From NCBI GenBank assembly GCA_904420255.1, contig CAJFUT010000257.1:1-8117 (forward strand): a DNA stretch of 8,117 nt. The letters are read 5' to 3'. Position numbers and translations under genes: made by a program. The notes beneath the pieces are model-generated. The model was not told the DNA's origin, did no database searches, and saw only the letters and a list, made by a program, of their open reading frames with translations. This stretch comes from an uncultured Angelakisella sp. (lineage in GTDB: Bacteria > Bacillota > Clostridia > Oscillospirales > Ruminococcaceae). This document shows, piece after piece, positions 1-6,158 of the stretch (position 1 is its first letter; each line of letters starts with the position of its first letter).

Positions 1-431
1 GCCAGGCCGATGGTGCCGATGGTGCCCCAGGAGCCCAGGGCCAGGGAAACCAGGGCGCAGAGGGCCATGGATGTGAGGAGGAAAAACCGGGGCGTAATGA
101 GCCGCAGCCCGTAATAGACCAGGGAAGGCACCACCCCCGCCTGGATCCACACGCCGATGAGGACGCCGATGAGGATGAGCAGGATCACCGAGGAAAGGGC
201 ATGGGTGATCCCCTGGATCATCCCGTCCTCGATCTCCTTCCAGGAAAAGCCGCAGGCCAGAGCCACCAGAGAGGCCCCGGCGCAGCCGATGAGCATGGGG
301 ATGTGGGGACTGCAGCCATACCGGAGGATGGCCAGGATCATCACCCCGGCCAGCAGGGCCATGGTCACCACGGCCGCCCCGAAGGTGGCCCTGGGCTCGC
401 GCCTGGGGGCGGGGCTTTTCTTTCCCCTCAT
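1..431 (-). CDS. NhaC-family Na+/H+ antiporter-like transporter, N-terminal 143 codons (runs off window edge)
   Basis: Integral membrane secondary transporter of the NhaC ion-transporter family, whose members exchange Na+ for H+ or for small organic acids (for example the malate/lactate exchanger MleN). Reading leftwards from the ATG at 431-429, the visible part has a short basic cytoplasmic N-terminus (residues 1-16), then hydrophobic segments at roughly 17-36, 44-60, 77-97 and 117-132. The family-like stretches SPHIPMLIGC (about 41-50), FSWKEIEDGMIQGI (about 62-75), GVLIGVWIQAGVVPSLVYYG (about 89-108) and GSWGTIGTIG (about 133-142) support the assignment. The start overlaps the stop of the upstream hydrolase gene as ATGA, and no Shine-Dalgarno sequence precedes it, so translation is probably coupled. 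The substrate cannot be read from this fragment. Sodium/proton exchange is the family default; given its neighbour, exchange of an organic substrate is equally possible. The C-terminal part of the gene lies outside the window. Confidence 0.82.
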   Translation of the reverse strand, partial: MRGKKSPAPRREPRATFGAAVVTMALLAGVMILAILRYGCSPHIPMLIGCAGASLVALACGFSWKEIEDGMIQGITHALSSVILLILIGVLIGVWIQAGVVPSLVYYGLRLITPRFFLLTSMALCALVSLALGSWGTIGTIGL

Positions 432-1537
432 GGCTGGGAAAGGTCGTAGCGGACGTATTCCCCGGTGCAGGGGGTCCCCTTGCATATGTAAGCGCAGCCG
501 CCCTTCAGGTCATAGATGGCGGAAGCGATGGTCTGCCAGACCCGGTCCTGGTCGAACTCCCCCAGGGGGAGGTGGGTGCAGACCGCCTCGATGCTGTCCG
601 CCTCGGGGTAACGGTCCGGCGCGCCGGGATAGGTTTCGTGGTTTTTCAGGCACTCCATCAGGGAGGGGACATCCAGCTTCCCGCGCCGCTCCTCCAGCAG
701 GCGGCGGAGCACCCCGTCCCGGAATTTCCGGCCCTTGTTGGTGCAGACCTCCGCCCCGGCCACCATATGGTTGGCGTGGGTGACGATGCCCTCCTCCGGG
801 GAAAGGCAGTACACCCTGCCGGGGGTCACCTCCAGGTCGGCGGCCAGGTCCTCGGCGGAGGCCACCAGGTAGTTGCAGGAAACCCCTACCCGGGTCCCCT
901 CGATCACCTGCCGGGCCGCCTCAAAGGACCGCTGGGCCAGGGCCCTGCGCCGGATGAAGGTGACGGGGGCGCCCACCTCGCCGGTGTCGTAGGTGGAGGT
1001 GAGGTTATTGGCGCAGACCCCCACACCGTGGTTATTGAGGCCGTTGCGGACCAGCTGCCCCGCCTCGGCCAGCCCCAGGATGCGGGTGCCCTGGCAGTCG
1101 TCGATGGAGATGACCACCGAATGGTCCTTGACCCAGGGTCGGTAGTCCCAATTCTGGACCATGTATACCCTGCCCCCGGCGGCCGCCTGGGAAAGGATGG
1201 CGCCGGTGGTGCATTCGGAGGGCTGGGGGAGCTTCTTCTTCAGCTTCAGAATCTCATAGCGGCAGTTGAGGGCCAGGATTTCCTCCAGGGCCCGGCCGCT
1301 CCCCGCGGCGATGCCCCGGGCCTCCGCCAGCTCCTGAGGGAAGTCACGCTCCAGCAGGGGCAGGTAGAGGGCGGATTTTTCGGTGATCTCCTCCCAGGAC
1401 TTGGCCATGGACTTCCGGAAATGGCGCCGGTAGCCCTCGATGCCCCGGGCGATCAGCTCCGCGGCCTGCTCCCCGTACTGGATCCCCCTCTCATAGGGAT
1501 CCGCCGACTTCATCTTCACCAACAGGAACTGCTCCAT
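428..1537 (-). CDS. C45-family autoproteolytic acyltransferase/amidohydrolase (Ntn-hydrolase fold)
   Basis: Protein of 369 residues resembling the acyl-CoA:6-aminopenicillanic acid acyltransferase (IAT/AAT, peptidase family C45) group of Ntn-hydrolases. These cleave themselves before a Cys, which becomes the N-terminal nucleophile for amide hydrolysis or acyl transfer. The sequence shows ECTTGAI around Cys109, matching the family's self-cleavage site, then QNWDYRP at 128-134, where the family has QNWD followed by an aromatic residue, and a GLNNHGVGVCANNL-type stretch further on. Cleavage before Cys109 would give a chain of 108 residues and one of 261. No signal peptide is visible, so a cytoplasmic location is likely. 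The ATG at 1537 is preceded by GAGGGG at a spacing of 7 bases. It is followed by and overlaps an NhaC-like transporter gene and is divergent from a LysR gene, which probably regulates it. Bacterial members are mostly uncharacterised; the natural substrate (an N-acyl amino acid, peptide amide or other amide) is unknown, and penicillin acylation should not be assumed. Confidence 0.85.
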   Translation of the reverse strand: MEQFLLVKMKSADPYERGIQYGEQAAELIARGIEGYRRHFRKSMAKSWEEITEKSALYLPLLERDFPQELAEARGIAAGSGRALEEILALNCRYEILKLKKKLPQPSECTTGAILSQAAAGGRVYMVQNWDYRPWVKDHSVVISIDDCQGTRILGLAEAGQLVRNGLNNHGVGVCANNLTSTYDTGEVGAPVTFIRRRALAQRSFEAARQVIEGTRVGVSCNYLVASAEDLAADLEVTPGRVYCLSPEEGIVTHANHMVAGAEVCTNKGRKFRDGVLRRLLEERRGKLDVPSLMECLKNHETYPGAPDRYPEADSIEAVCTHLPLGEFDQDRVWQTIASAIYDLKGGCAYICKGTPCTGEYVRYDLSQP

Positions 1538-1576
1538 TTTTCGACCCCTCGCCTTCCCAGTATCAGCATTTGCAAC

Positions 1577-1599
1577 AATAAACCTCTATTTGGTTTATT
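1577..1599. repeat. 8-bp inverted repeat in the hydrolase leader
   Basis: AATAAACC (1577-1584) and GGTTTATT (1592-1599) are perfect inverted copies separated by 7 bases. The repeat lies just downstream of the predicted transcription start (about 1608) of the minus-strand hydrolase promoter, so it could be a second operator or form a weak AU-rich leader hairpin. Its function is inferred from position only. Confidence 0.5.
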
Positions 1600-1614
1600 T
1601 GTTTTATTGATTTC

Positions 1615-1643
1615 ATTATATTTTGGCTGATCCTGGAAAGCAA
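1615..1643 (-). promoter_or_regulatory. Predicted sigma-70 type promoter for the hydrolase-transporter operon
   Basis: On the minus strand, TTGCTT (1643-1638) is followed after exactly 17 bases by a perfect TATAAT (1620-1615). This predicts a transcript start near 1608 and an untranslated leader of about 70 nt before the ATG at 1537. The region is about 28% GC over 1561-1680, counted by eye, inside otherwise very GC-rich DNA. The -35 matches only the first three consensus bases, which suits a promoter that needs an activator such as the divergent LysR protein. Confidence 0.6.
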
Positions 1644-1677
1644 ATATCAAATAGCTGTTTTATATAACTTTGGGTTA

Positions 1678-1711
1678 TGGTATAATAGCTTCAAAAGAAG
1701 CGATTATACCA
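1678..1711. promoter_or_regulatory. Long dyad with mirrored extended -10 promoters (probable LysR operator)
   Basis: The left arm TGGTATAATAGCTTC (1678-1692) and right arm GAAGCGATTATACCA (1697-1711) are inverted copies matching at 14 of 15 positions around an AAAA centre. Each arm contains TGGTATAAT, an extended -10 element with a perfect hexamer: TATAAT at 1681-1686 on the plus strand (toward lysR) and at 1708-1703 on the minus strand (toward the hydrolase). Neither has a good -35, which fits the extended -10 class. A dimeric or tetrameric regulator bound here would cover both promoters. LysR-type proteins typically autoregulate from such sites in a divergent gap, so the adjacent LysR is the natural candidate. 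As the plus-strand copy is followed by ATTTTT, a terminator or attenuator hairpin is the alternative reading, although there is no upstream plus-strand gene to terminate. Confidence 0.65.
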
Positions 1712-1818
1712 ATTTTTCAAAGCCCTTTTCCTCGTCCCCTTCGGGAGCAGCCGGAAAAGATGGCAGGTTGGAACAATCGCTGCAAACGCCGTGGACAAGG
1801 GAGGGTTGATATATCCAT

Positions 1819-2757
1819 ATGCTGGATTTGAAGGATATTGACTATGTGCTGGCGGTAGCCCAGTACCAGAATGTTTCCCAGGCGGCCAAATCCCTCTTTA
1901 TTTCCCAGCCGGCCCTGAGCAAATACATCGCCAACCTGGAAAAAAGGCTGGGGGTCCCCCTTTTCAACCGCAGCGGCAGACAGCTTGCCCTCACCGCCGC
2001 CGGGGAGCAGTATGTGAAATACGCCCGGGAGATCGCCCGCTCGGCGGACAGCCTCCGGGAGGCCCTGGAGCAGATCTCCCTCCAGCAGGCCAGCAGCCTG
2101 GCGGTGGGGGTGGTCCGCAGCGGCTGGCAGCAGGAGATGCCCGGCATCGTCAACCAGCTGCGGGACCGCTACCCCGACGCCACCTTCCACATCACCGACA
2201 CCCTTTCCATTGAGCTGGAGCGCAAGGTGCTGGACTCCATCTTCCACCTGGGCCTCACCACCCTGCCTCCCCAGCTTCCGGGGCTGGAATCGGTGGCCAT
2301 CGAGCGGAACCACGTCCTCCTGGCCGTCCCCGCGGGCAGCCCCCTGGCCAGGCGGGGGGTGGCCCGGGAGGGGCTCCCCTTCCCCTGGATCGACCTGCAT
2401 TACTTTGAAAACTGCGACTACGTCATCCAGGACAAAAACTGCCGGATGCGGATGATCGCCGACGAGGTGTTCCGCCAGGAGGGCTTCACCCCCAAGGTGC
2501 GCCTCACCACCCAGAGCACCTTTTCCGCCATGGAATACGCCTCCTCCGGGGTAGGGGTCTGCATGATTACCGACGACTACATCTCCCGGGCGCCGGCGGC
2601 GGGAAGGCTGCGGTACTTCTGTGTGGGGGAGCCGGTGGCCTGGGCCTCCTTCGGCGCCATCTACCGCAAGGGGGTGGCCCTCTCCCCCCTGGCCAGGGAC
2701 TTCATCCGCCTCTGCAAGGCCGCCGGCAGGCGGCGCACGGAGCAGGGCATCCCCTGA
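1819..2757 (+). CDS. LysR-family transcriptional regulator
   Basis: A DNA-binding transcription factor of 312 residues, the usual LysR length. The N-terminal winged helix-turn-helix is clear: residues 1-60 include the pattern FISQPALSKYIANLEKRLGVPLFNR (about 27-51) and the following LTAAGE. A linker helix spans about 62-90, and a periplasmic-binding-protein-like effector domain follows from about 92 to 300, with a GVGVCMITDDY stretch typical of the second subdomain. The ATG at 1819 is preceded by AAGGGAGGG (1797-1805), a strong but slightly distant ribosome binding site (13 bases). It is transcribed away from the C45 hydrolase-transporter pair across a gap holding a large dyad over its own predicted promoter, the classic arrangement of a LysR protein that represses itself and activates the divergent operon. 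The effector is unknown; a substrate or product of the hydrolase is the simplest guess. It is convergent with cimA and separated from it by a terminator, so control of amino acid synthesis is not implied. Confidence 0.93.
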   Translation: MLDLKDIDYVLAVAQYQNVSQAAKSLFISQPALSKYIANLEKRLGVPLFNRSGRQLALTAAGEQYVKYAREIARSADSLREALEQISLQQASSLAVGVVRSGWQQEMPGIVNQLRDRYPDATFHITDTLSIELERKVLDSIFHLGLTTLPPQLPGLESVAIERNHVLLAVPAGSPLARRGVAREGLPFPWIDLHYFENCDYVIQDKNCRMRMIADEVFRQEGFTPKVRLTTQSTFSAMEYASSGVGVCMITDDYISRAPAAGRLRYFCVGEPVAWASFGAIYRKGVALSPLARDFIRLCKAAGRRRTEQGIP

Positions 2758-2805
2758 ACCGTCCCAGAGAGAAATGGGGCCGCCCCCGCCCCGCAGCCAT
2801 AAAGC

Positions 2806-2856
2806 AAGCATCCACAGGTCAGCCGGGTCCGGGTAACCTATGGATGCTTTTGTTTT
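2806..2856. terminator. Rho-independent terminator between lysR and cimA (probably bidirectional)
   Basis: The arms AAGCATCCACAGGT (2806-2819) and ACCTATGGATGCTT (2836-2849) pair at 13 of 14 positions around a 16-base loop. On the plus strand the stem is followed by TTTTGTTTT, a good U-tract for ending the lysR message. On the minus strand the single mismatch becomes a G-U wobble, making the stem complete, but the tail is only GCTTTAT. It therefore probably also ends the leuA-cimA transcript, less efficiently. Confidence 0.85.
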
Positions 2857-2870
2857 GGGATAGCCGGGGG

Positions 2871-4463
2871 TCAATCCCGGCCTATGGCGCCGTCCTTCAG
2901 GAGCTTGTATTCCATGGAATCCCGGAGGGCCTGCCAGCTGGCGTCGATGATGTCGGCGGAGCAGCCCACGGTGGTCCAGGTGGAAACCCCGTCGGTGGAC
3001 TCGATGATAACCCGGACGGTGGCGGCGGTGGCCATGTGCCCCTCCATCACCCGCACCTTGTAGTCGATGAGGCGCACCTGGGAAAGCTCCGGGTAGAACA
3101 CCTCCAGGGCCTTCCGCAGGGCCACGTCCAGGGCGTGGACCGGGCCGTCCCCCTCGGCGGAGGTCATCTCCACGCTGTCCCCCACCTTCACCTTCACAAT
3201 GGCGGAACAGCAGCGGTCCAGGTTCACCGCCGGCTGCTCCCCCAGGGTCTTGAAATACTCCAGGGTGAAGGCGGGGCGGTAGCGGCCCAGCTCCTTGAGG
3301 GCGAACAGCTCGAAGCTGGCGGCGGCGGATTCAAAGGCGTAGCCCTGGTATTCCTTCTCCTTGAGCTTTTCAATCAGCTCCGCCGTCACCGGGCTGTCCC
3401 GGGTGATGGAGCTGTCCAGCTCCGAGATGCGGTTGGCCACGGCGGTGCGCCCGGCAAACTCCGAAAGGAGGAGGTGCCGGTTGTTCCCCACCGCCTCCGG
3501 GGTGATATGCTCAAAGGAATGGGCGTTTTTGCTCACCCCGTCCACGTGCATCCCCCCCTTGTGGGAGAAGGCGCTTTTGCCCACATAAGGCATATTGGCG
3601 GGAAGGGCCAGGTTGGCCACCTCGGCGATATACCGGGCGGTTTTGCCCAGGCGGACCATCCGCTCCGGCGGGATGCAGTGGTAGCCCAGCTTCAGCTGGA
3701 GATTGGGGATGACGGTGGAAAGGTTGGTGTTGCCGCACCGCTCCCCGAAGCCGATATAGGTCCCCTGGACCTGGACCGCCCCCGCCTCCACCGCCGCCAT
3801 GGCGGCGGCCACGGCGCAGCCGGTGTCGTTGTGGGCGTGGATCCCCACCGGCACCTCCAGAAGCTCCACAATCTCCCGGGTGACCCGGGCGATCTCCTCC
3901 GGGAAGGTGCCGCCGTTGGTGTCGCAGAGGACCACCCGCTCCGCCCCGGCCTCCTGGGCCGCCAGCACTGCGCCCCGGGCGCAGTCCGGGTCGCTGCGGT
4001 AGCCGTCGAAGAAGTGCTCCGCGTCAAAGATGACCCGCCTGCCCCGCTGCCGGAAAAACCGGACGGTGTCCCGGATCATGGCCAGGTTCTCCTCCTGGGT
4101 GGTGCGCAGCACGTCCCGGACGTGGAGGTCCCAGCTTTTGCCGAAGATGGACACCCAGAGGGTCCCCGCCGAAAGGAGGGCGGCGCAGTTTTCGTCCTCC
4201 TCCACGGAAATCCCCTTTTTCCGGGTGGCCCCGAAGGCCACCAGCTGGGTATGTTCCGCCGGCAGCTCCCCCGCCCGGCGGAAAAACTCCATATCCTTGG
4301 GGTTGGAGCCGGGGTTCCCCGCCTCCACAAAGTCGATGCCCAGGCGGCAGAGCTTCCGGGCGATGTTCACCTTGTCCTCCAGGGAAAAGCTGATCCCCTC
4401 CCCCTGGGCGCCGTCCCGGAGGGTGGTGTCGAAAATCTCGATGTGCTTCGCGGCCACGGGCAT
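2871..4463 (-). CDS. cimA: (R)-citramalate synthase (HMGL-like/alpha-isopropylmalate synthase family)
   Basis: Predicted cytosolic enzyme that condenses acetyl-CoA with pyruvate to (R)-citramalate, the first step of the threonine-independent route to 2-oxobutyrate and isoleucine. The 530 residues match the usual length of the CimA type. The TIM barrel shows [17 protein letters not shown] (11-27), EAGNPGSNPKD (47-57, diagnostic for this clade rather than LeuA), HAHND (209-213) and GERCGNTNL (240-248). Asp12, His209, His211 and Asn245 are the expected divalent-metal ligands. A C-terminal LeuA-type regulatory domain follows from about 400, usually the site of isoleucine feedback. It starts 8 bp after the leuA stop, so the two are co-transcribed. 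The start is ambiguous: AAAGGAGG lies only 2 bases before the ATG at 4463 but 8 bases before an in-frame GTG at 4457, which would shorten the protein by 2 residues. Homocitrate synthase is less likely given the sequence motifs; substrate specificity is inferred. Confidence 0.87.
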   Translation of the reverse strand: MPVAAKHIEIFDTTLRDGAQGEGISFSLEDKVNIARKLCRLGIDFVEAGNPGSNPKDMEFFRRAGELPAEHTQLVAFGATRKKGISVEEDENCAALLSAGTLWVSIFGKSWDLHVRDVLRTTQEENLAMIRDTVRFFRQRGRRVIFDAEHFFDGYRSDPDCARGAVLAAQEAGAERVVLCDTNGGTFPEEIARVTREIVELLEVPVGIHAHNDTGCAVAAAMAAVEAGAVQVQGTYIGFGERCGNTNLSTVIPNLQLKLGYHCIPPERMVRLGKTARYIAEVANLALPANMPYVGKSAFSHKGGMHVDGVSKNAHSFEHITPEAVGNNRHLLLSEFAGRTAVANRISELDSSITRDSPVTAELIEKLKEKEYQGYAFESAAASFELFALKELGRYRPAFTLEYFKTLGEQPAVNLDRCCSAIVKVKVGDSVEMTSAEGDGPVHALDVALRKALEVFYPELSQVRLIDYKVRVMEGHMATAATVRVIIESTDGVSTWTTVGCSADIIDASWQALRDSMEYKLLKDGAIGRD

Positions 4464-4465
4464 CC

Positions 4466-4473
4466 CCTCCTTT
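4466..4473 (-). promoter_or_regulatory. cimA ribosome binding site overlapping the leuA stop codon
   Basis: Minus-strand AAAGGAGG begins within the leuA TAA (4474-4472) and ends 2 bases before the annotated cimA ATG. It is 8 bases before an in-frame GTG (4457-4455), so it bears directly on which start is used and suggests translational coupling of the pair. Confidence 0.75.
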
Positions 4474-5974
4474 ACTGGGCGATGATTTTGTTGACGGCGT
4501 TGAGGTAAGCCTTGATGCTGGCCTCAAAAATATCGGTGGAGAGGCCCCGGCCGGTGACGGTGTGGTCCCCCTTCTTGAGCTTCACCACCACCTCGCCCTG
4601 GGCGTCCTCCCCCTCGGTGACCGAGTGGATGTTGTAGTTCACCAGCTGGTAGCCCACCTTGACGATGCGGTCGATGGCCTTGAAGGCGGCGTCGATGGGG
4701 CCGTCCCCCCGGGCCACGTGCTCGATCTCCTCCCCGTCCCGGATCAGCTTCACCACCGCTGTGGCGGAGATGACGGTGCCGCTGTTGACCACAAAGCTGT
4801 GGAGGCGGTAGGTTTCCGGGATGGAGTAGCCGGAGGAGGCCACAATGGCCTCGATGTCCTTGTTGGTCACCGTCTTTTTCCGGTCCGCCAGGGCCAGGAA
4901 GCGGCTGAACGCCTTCTCCAGGGCGTCCCCGGGGAGGCTGTAGCCCAGCTCCTCCACCCGCTGGACAAAGGCGTGCTTGCCGGAATGCTTCCCCAGCACC
5001 AGGTCGTTGTCGTAGATGCCGATGGTATCCGGGGACATGATCTCGTAGGTGAGGGGGTTCTTCAGCACCCCGTGCTGGTGGATCCCCGCCTCGTGGCTGA
5101 AGGCGTTGCGGCCCACCACCGGCTTATTGGGGGGGATCTTCTGGCCCACCACGGTGGACACCAGGCGGCAGGTGCGGTAAATCTGCCGGAGGTTCAGGCT
5201 GGTGCCCATCCCCAGGTATTCCCGGCGGGTATCCAGAGCCATGACCACCTCCTCCAGGGAGGCGTTGCCGGCCCGCTCCCCGATGCCGTCGATGGTCACC
5301 TCCGCCTGGCCCGCCCCGGCCCGGAGGGCGGCCAGGGTGTTGGCCACCCCCATGCCCAGGTCGTTGTGGCAGTGGACCGAAAGGGTGATGGCGCCGCCGC
5401 CCCGGAGGTTCTGCTTCAGCCAGGAGATGAGGTCGTACATTTCCCAGGGGGTGGCGTAGCCCACCGTATCCGGCACGTTGATGGTGGTGGCCCCGGCGTC
5501 CACCGCCGTATTCAGGGCGGTGAGGAGGAACTCCCGGTCGCTGCGGGTGGCGTCCTCGGCGGAAAACTCCACATCGGGGCAGAGGGCGCGGGCATAGGAA
5601 ACGCTGTCCCGGATCATCTCCAGGGCCTTTTCCCGGGTGATGCCCAGCTTCTCCCTCAGGTGGAGGTCGCTGGTGGCGATAAAGACATGGAGCCGGGGCT
5701 TTTTGGCCTTTTCCAGGGCACGGGCCGCCGCGTCGATATCCCCCCGCACCGACCGGCAGAGGGCGGCCACCGTGGGGGCGGAAACCGCCTCCGCCACCAT
5801 CCGCACCGCCTCAAAGTCGTCGGGGGAGGAAACCGGGAAGCCGGCCTCGATGATATCCACCCCCAGCCGTTCCAGCTGGCGGGCCAGGTCCACCTTCTCC
5901 CGGGGGTTCATGGTGCAGCCGGGGGCCTGCTCCCCGTCCCGCAGGGTGGTGTCAAAAATACGGATGGTCCTCAT
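4472..5974 (-). CDS. leuA: 2-isopropylmalate synthase
   Basis: First committed enzyme of leucine synthesis: condenses acetyl-CoA with 2-oxoisovalerate to 2-isopropylmalate in the cytosol. With the ATG at 5974 it has 500 residues, normal for bacterial LeuA. The catalytic TIM barrel carries [14 protein letters not shown] (7-20), [12 protein letters not shown] (201-212), [11 protein letters not shown] (232-242) and [10 protein letters not shown] (327-336). The metal ligands Asp8, His201, His203 and Asn237 are all present. The C-terminal allosteric domain (about 385-500) is intact, so leucine feedback is expected. The start was chosen because GAGGAGG lies 8 bases upstream; an in-frame TTG at 5998 would place that ribosome binding site inside the gene and is rejected. 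It is the first gene of a two-gene operon with cimA and is divergent from nth. No leuB, leuC or leuD follows, so the rest of the pathway lies elsewhere. The predicted leader is only about 35 nt, too short for a T-box or attenuator. Confidence 0.95.
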   Translation of the reverse strand: MRTIRIFDTTLRDGEQAPGCTMNPREKVDLARQLERLGVDIIEAGFPVSSPDDFEAVRMVAEAVSAPTVAALCRSVRGDIDAAARALEKAKKPRLHVFIATSDLHLREKLGITREKALEMIRDSVSYARALCPDVEFSAEDATRSDREFLLTALNTAVDAGATTINVPDTVGYATPWEMYDLISWLKQNLRGGGAITLSVHCHNDLGMGVANTLAALRAGAGQAEVTIDGIGERAGNASLEEVVMALDTRREYLGMGTSLNLRQIYRTCRLVSTVVGQKIPPNKPVVGRNAFSHEAGIHQHGVLKNPLTYEIMSPDTIGIYDNDLVLGKHSGKHAFVQRVEELGYSLPGDALEKAFSRFLALADRKKTVTNKDIEAIVASSGYSIPETYRLHSFVVNSGTVISATAVVKLIRDGEEIEHVARGDGPIDAAFKAIDRIVKVGYQLVNYNIHSVTEGEDAQGEVVVKLKKGDHTVTGRGLSTDIFEASIKAYLNAVNKIIAQ

Positions 5975-5982
5975 TCTGCCGT

Positions 5983-5989
5983 CCTCCTC
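5983..5989 (-). promoter_or_regulatory. leuA ribosome binding site (decides the start)
   Basis: Minus-strand GAGGAGG, 8 bases before the ATG at 5974-5972. It fixes the start there rather than at the upstream in-frame TTG (5998-5996). Confidence 0.85.
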
Positions 5990-6015
5990 GTTTCGCAAAA
6001 ATGCGGTTTTGGTTC

Positions 6016-6024
6016 ATTGTATCA
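6016..6024 (-). promoter_or_regulatory. Predicted leuA-cimA promoter (extended -10)
   Basis: On the minus strand, TGATACAAT (6024-6016) is an extended -10 element. The -35 position at 17 bases (6044-6039, TTTTAT) is weak. The predicted transcript start near 6009 leaves a leader of about 35 nt containing only a 4-bp stem (CGCA/TGCG, 5994-6005). Confidence 0.55.
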
Positions 6025-6074
6025 CATTCCGGCGGGAAATAAAAGGCTCCCCCGCCCGTTTCCCCCGGCCGCCG

Positions 6075-6104
6075 TTGACAAACCCCTCCCCAGGGGGCTA
6101 CAAT
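6075..6104 (+). promoter_or_regulatory. Predicted nth promoter
   Basis: Consensus TTGACA (6075-6080) and TACAAT (6099-6104) are separated by 18 bases, predicting a start near 6111 and a leader of about 48 nt. The spacer contains a small CCCCT/AGGGG inverted repeat (6083-6087, 6092-6096), probably incidental in GC-rich DNA. The two -35 regions of this and the divergent leuA promoter are about 30 bp apart. Confidence 0.75.
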
Positions 6105-6158
6105 AAGGCAGAACGCCGGCGACAGCATCCCGGCAAATCCCCCCAGAAAGGAGCCCCT

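Noticed and set aside
157..783. Plus-strand open frame of 208 codons across the transporter-hydrolase junction
   Set aside because: Arg/Pro/Gly-rich low-complexity translation antisense to two recognisable genes; no supporting start signal.
1717..2874. Minus-strand open frame opposite lysR
   Set aside because: The LysR protein on the plus strand is unambiguous, and the antisense product has only Gly/His/Pro-rich composition.
2844..4508. Long plus-strand open frame opposite cimA, with similar ones opposite the hydrolase (572-1630), leuA (4562-6106) and ftsZ (6868-8073)
   Set aside because: Translations are Gly/His/Val/Pro-rich with no family motifs, no ribosome binding sites, and lie exactly antisense to well-supported genes. 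They are a by-product of GC-rich third codon positions.
1819..5974. LysR protein as regulator of leuA-cimA (LeuO or IlvY analogue)
   Set aside because: It is convergent with cimA across a terminator and far from the leuA promoter; its divergent neighbour with the dyad is the better target.
5975..5998. Extended leuA start at TTG (5998)
   Set aside because: It would put the strong GAGGAGG inside the coding region; the ATG at 5974 has the correct spacing and the usual LeuA N-terminus.
5994..6005. CGCAAAAATGCG palindrome in the leuA leader
   Set aside because: A 4-bp stem is too short to claim as an operator or attenuator without comparative data.
6083..6096. CCCCT/AGGGG inverted repeat inside the nth promoter spacer
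   Set aside because: Short and made of bases common in this GC-rich DNA; nth is normally constitutive, so an operator is not supported.
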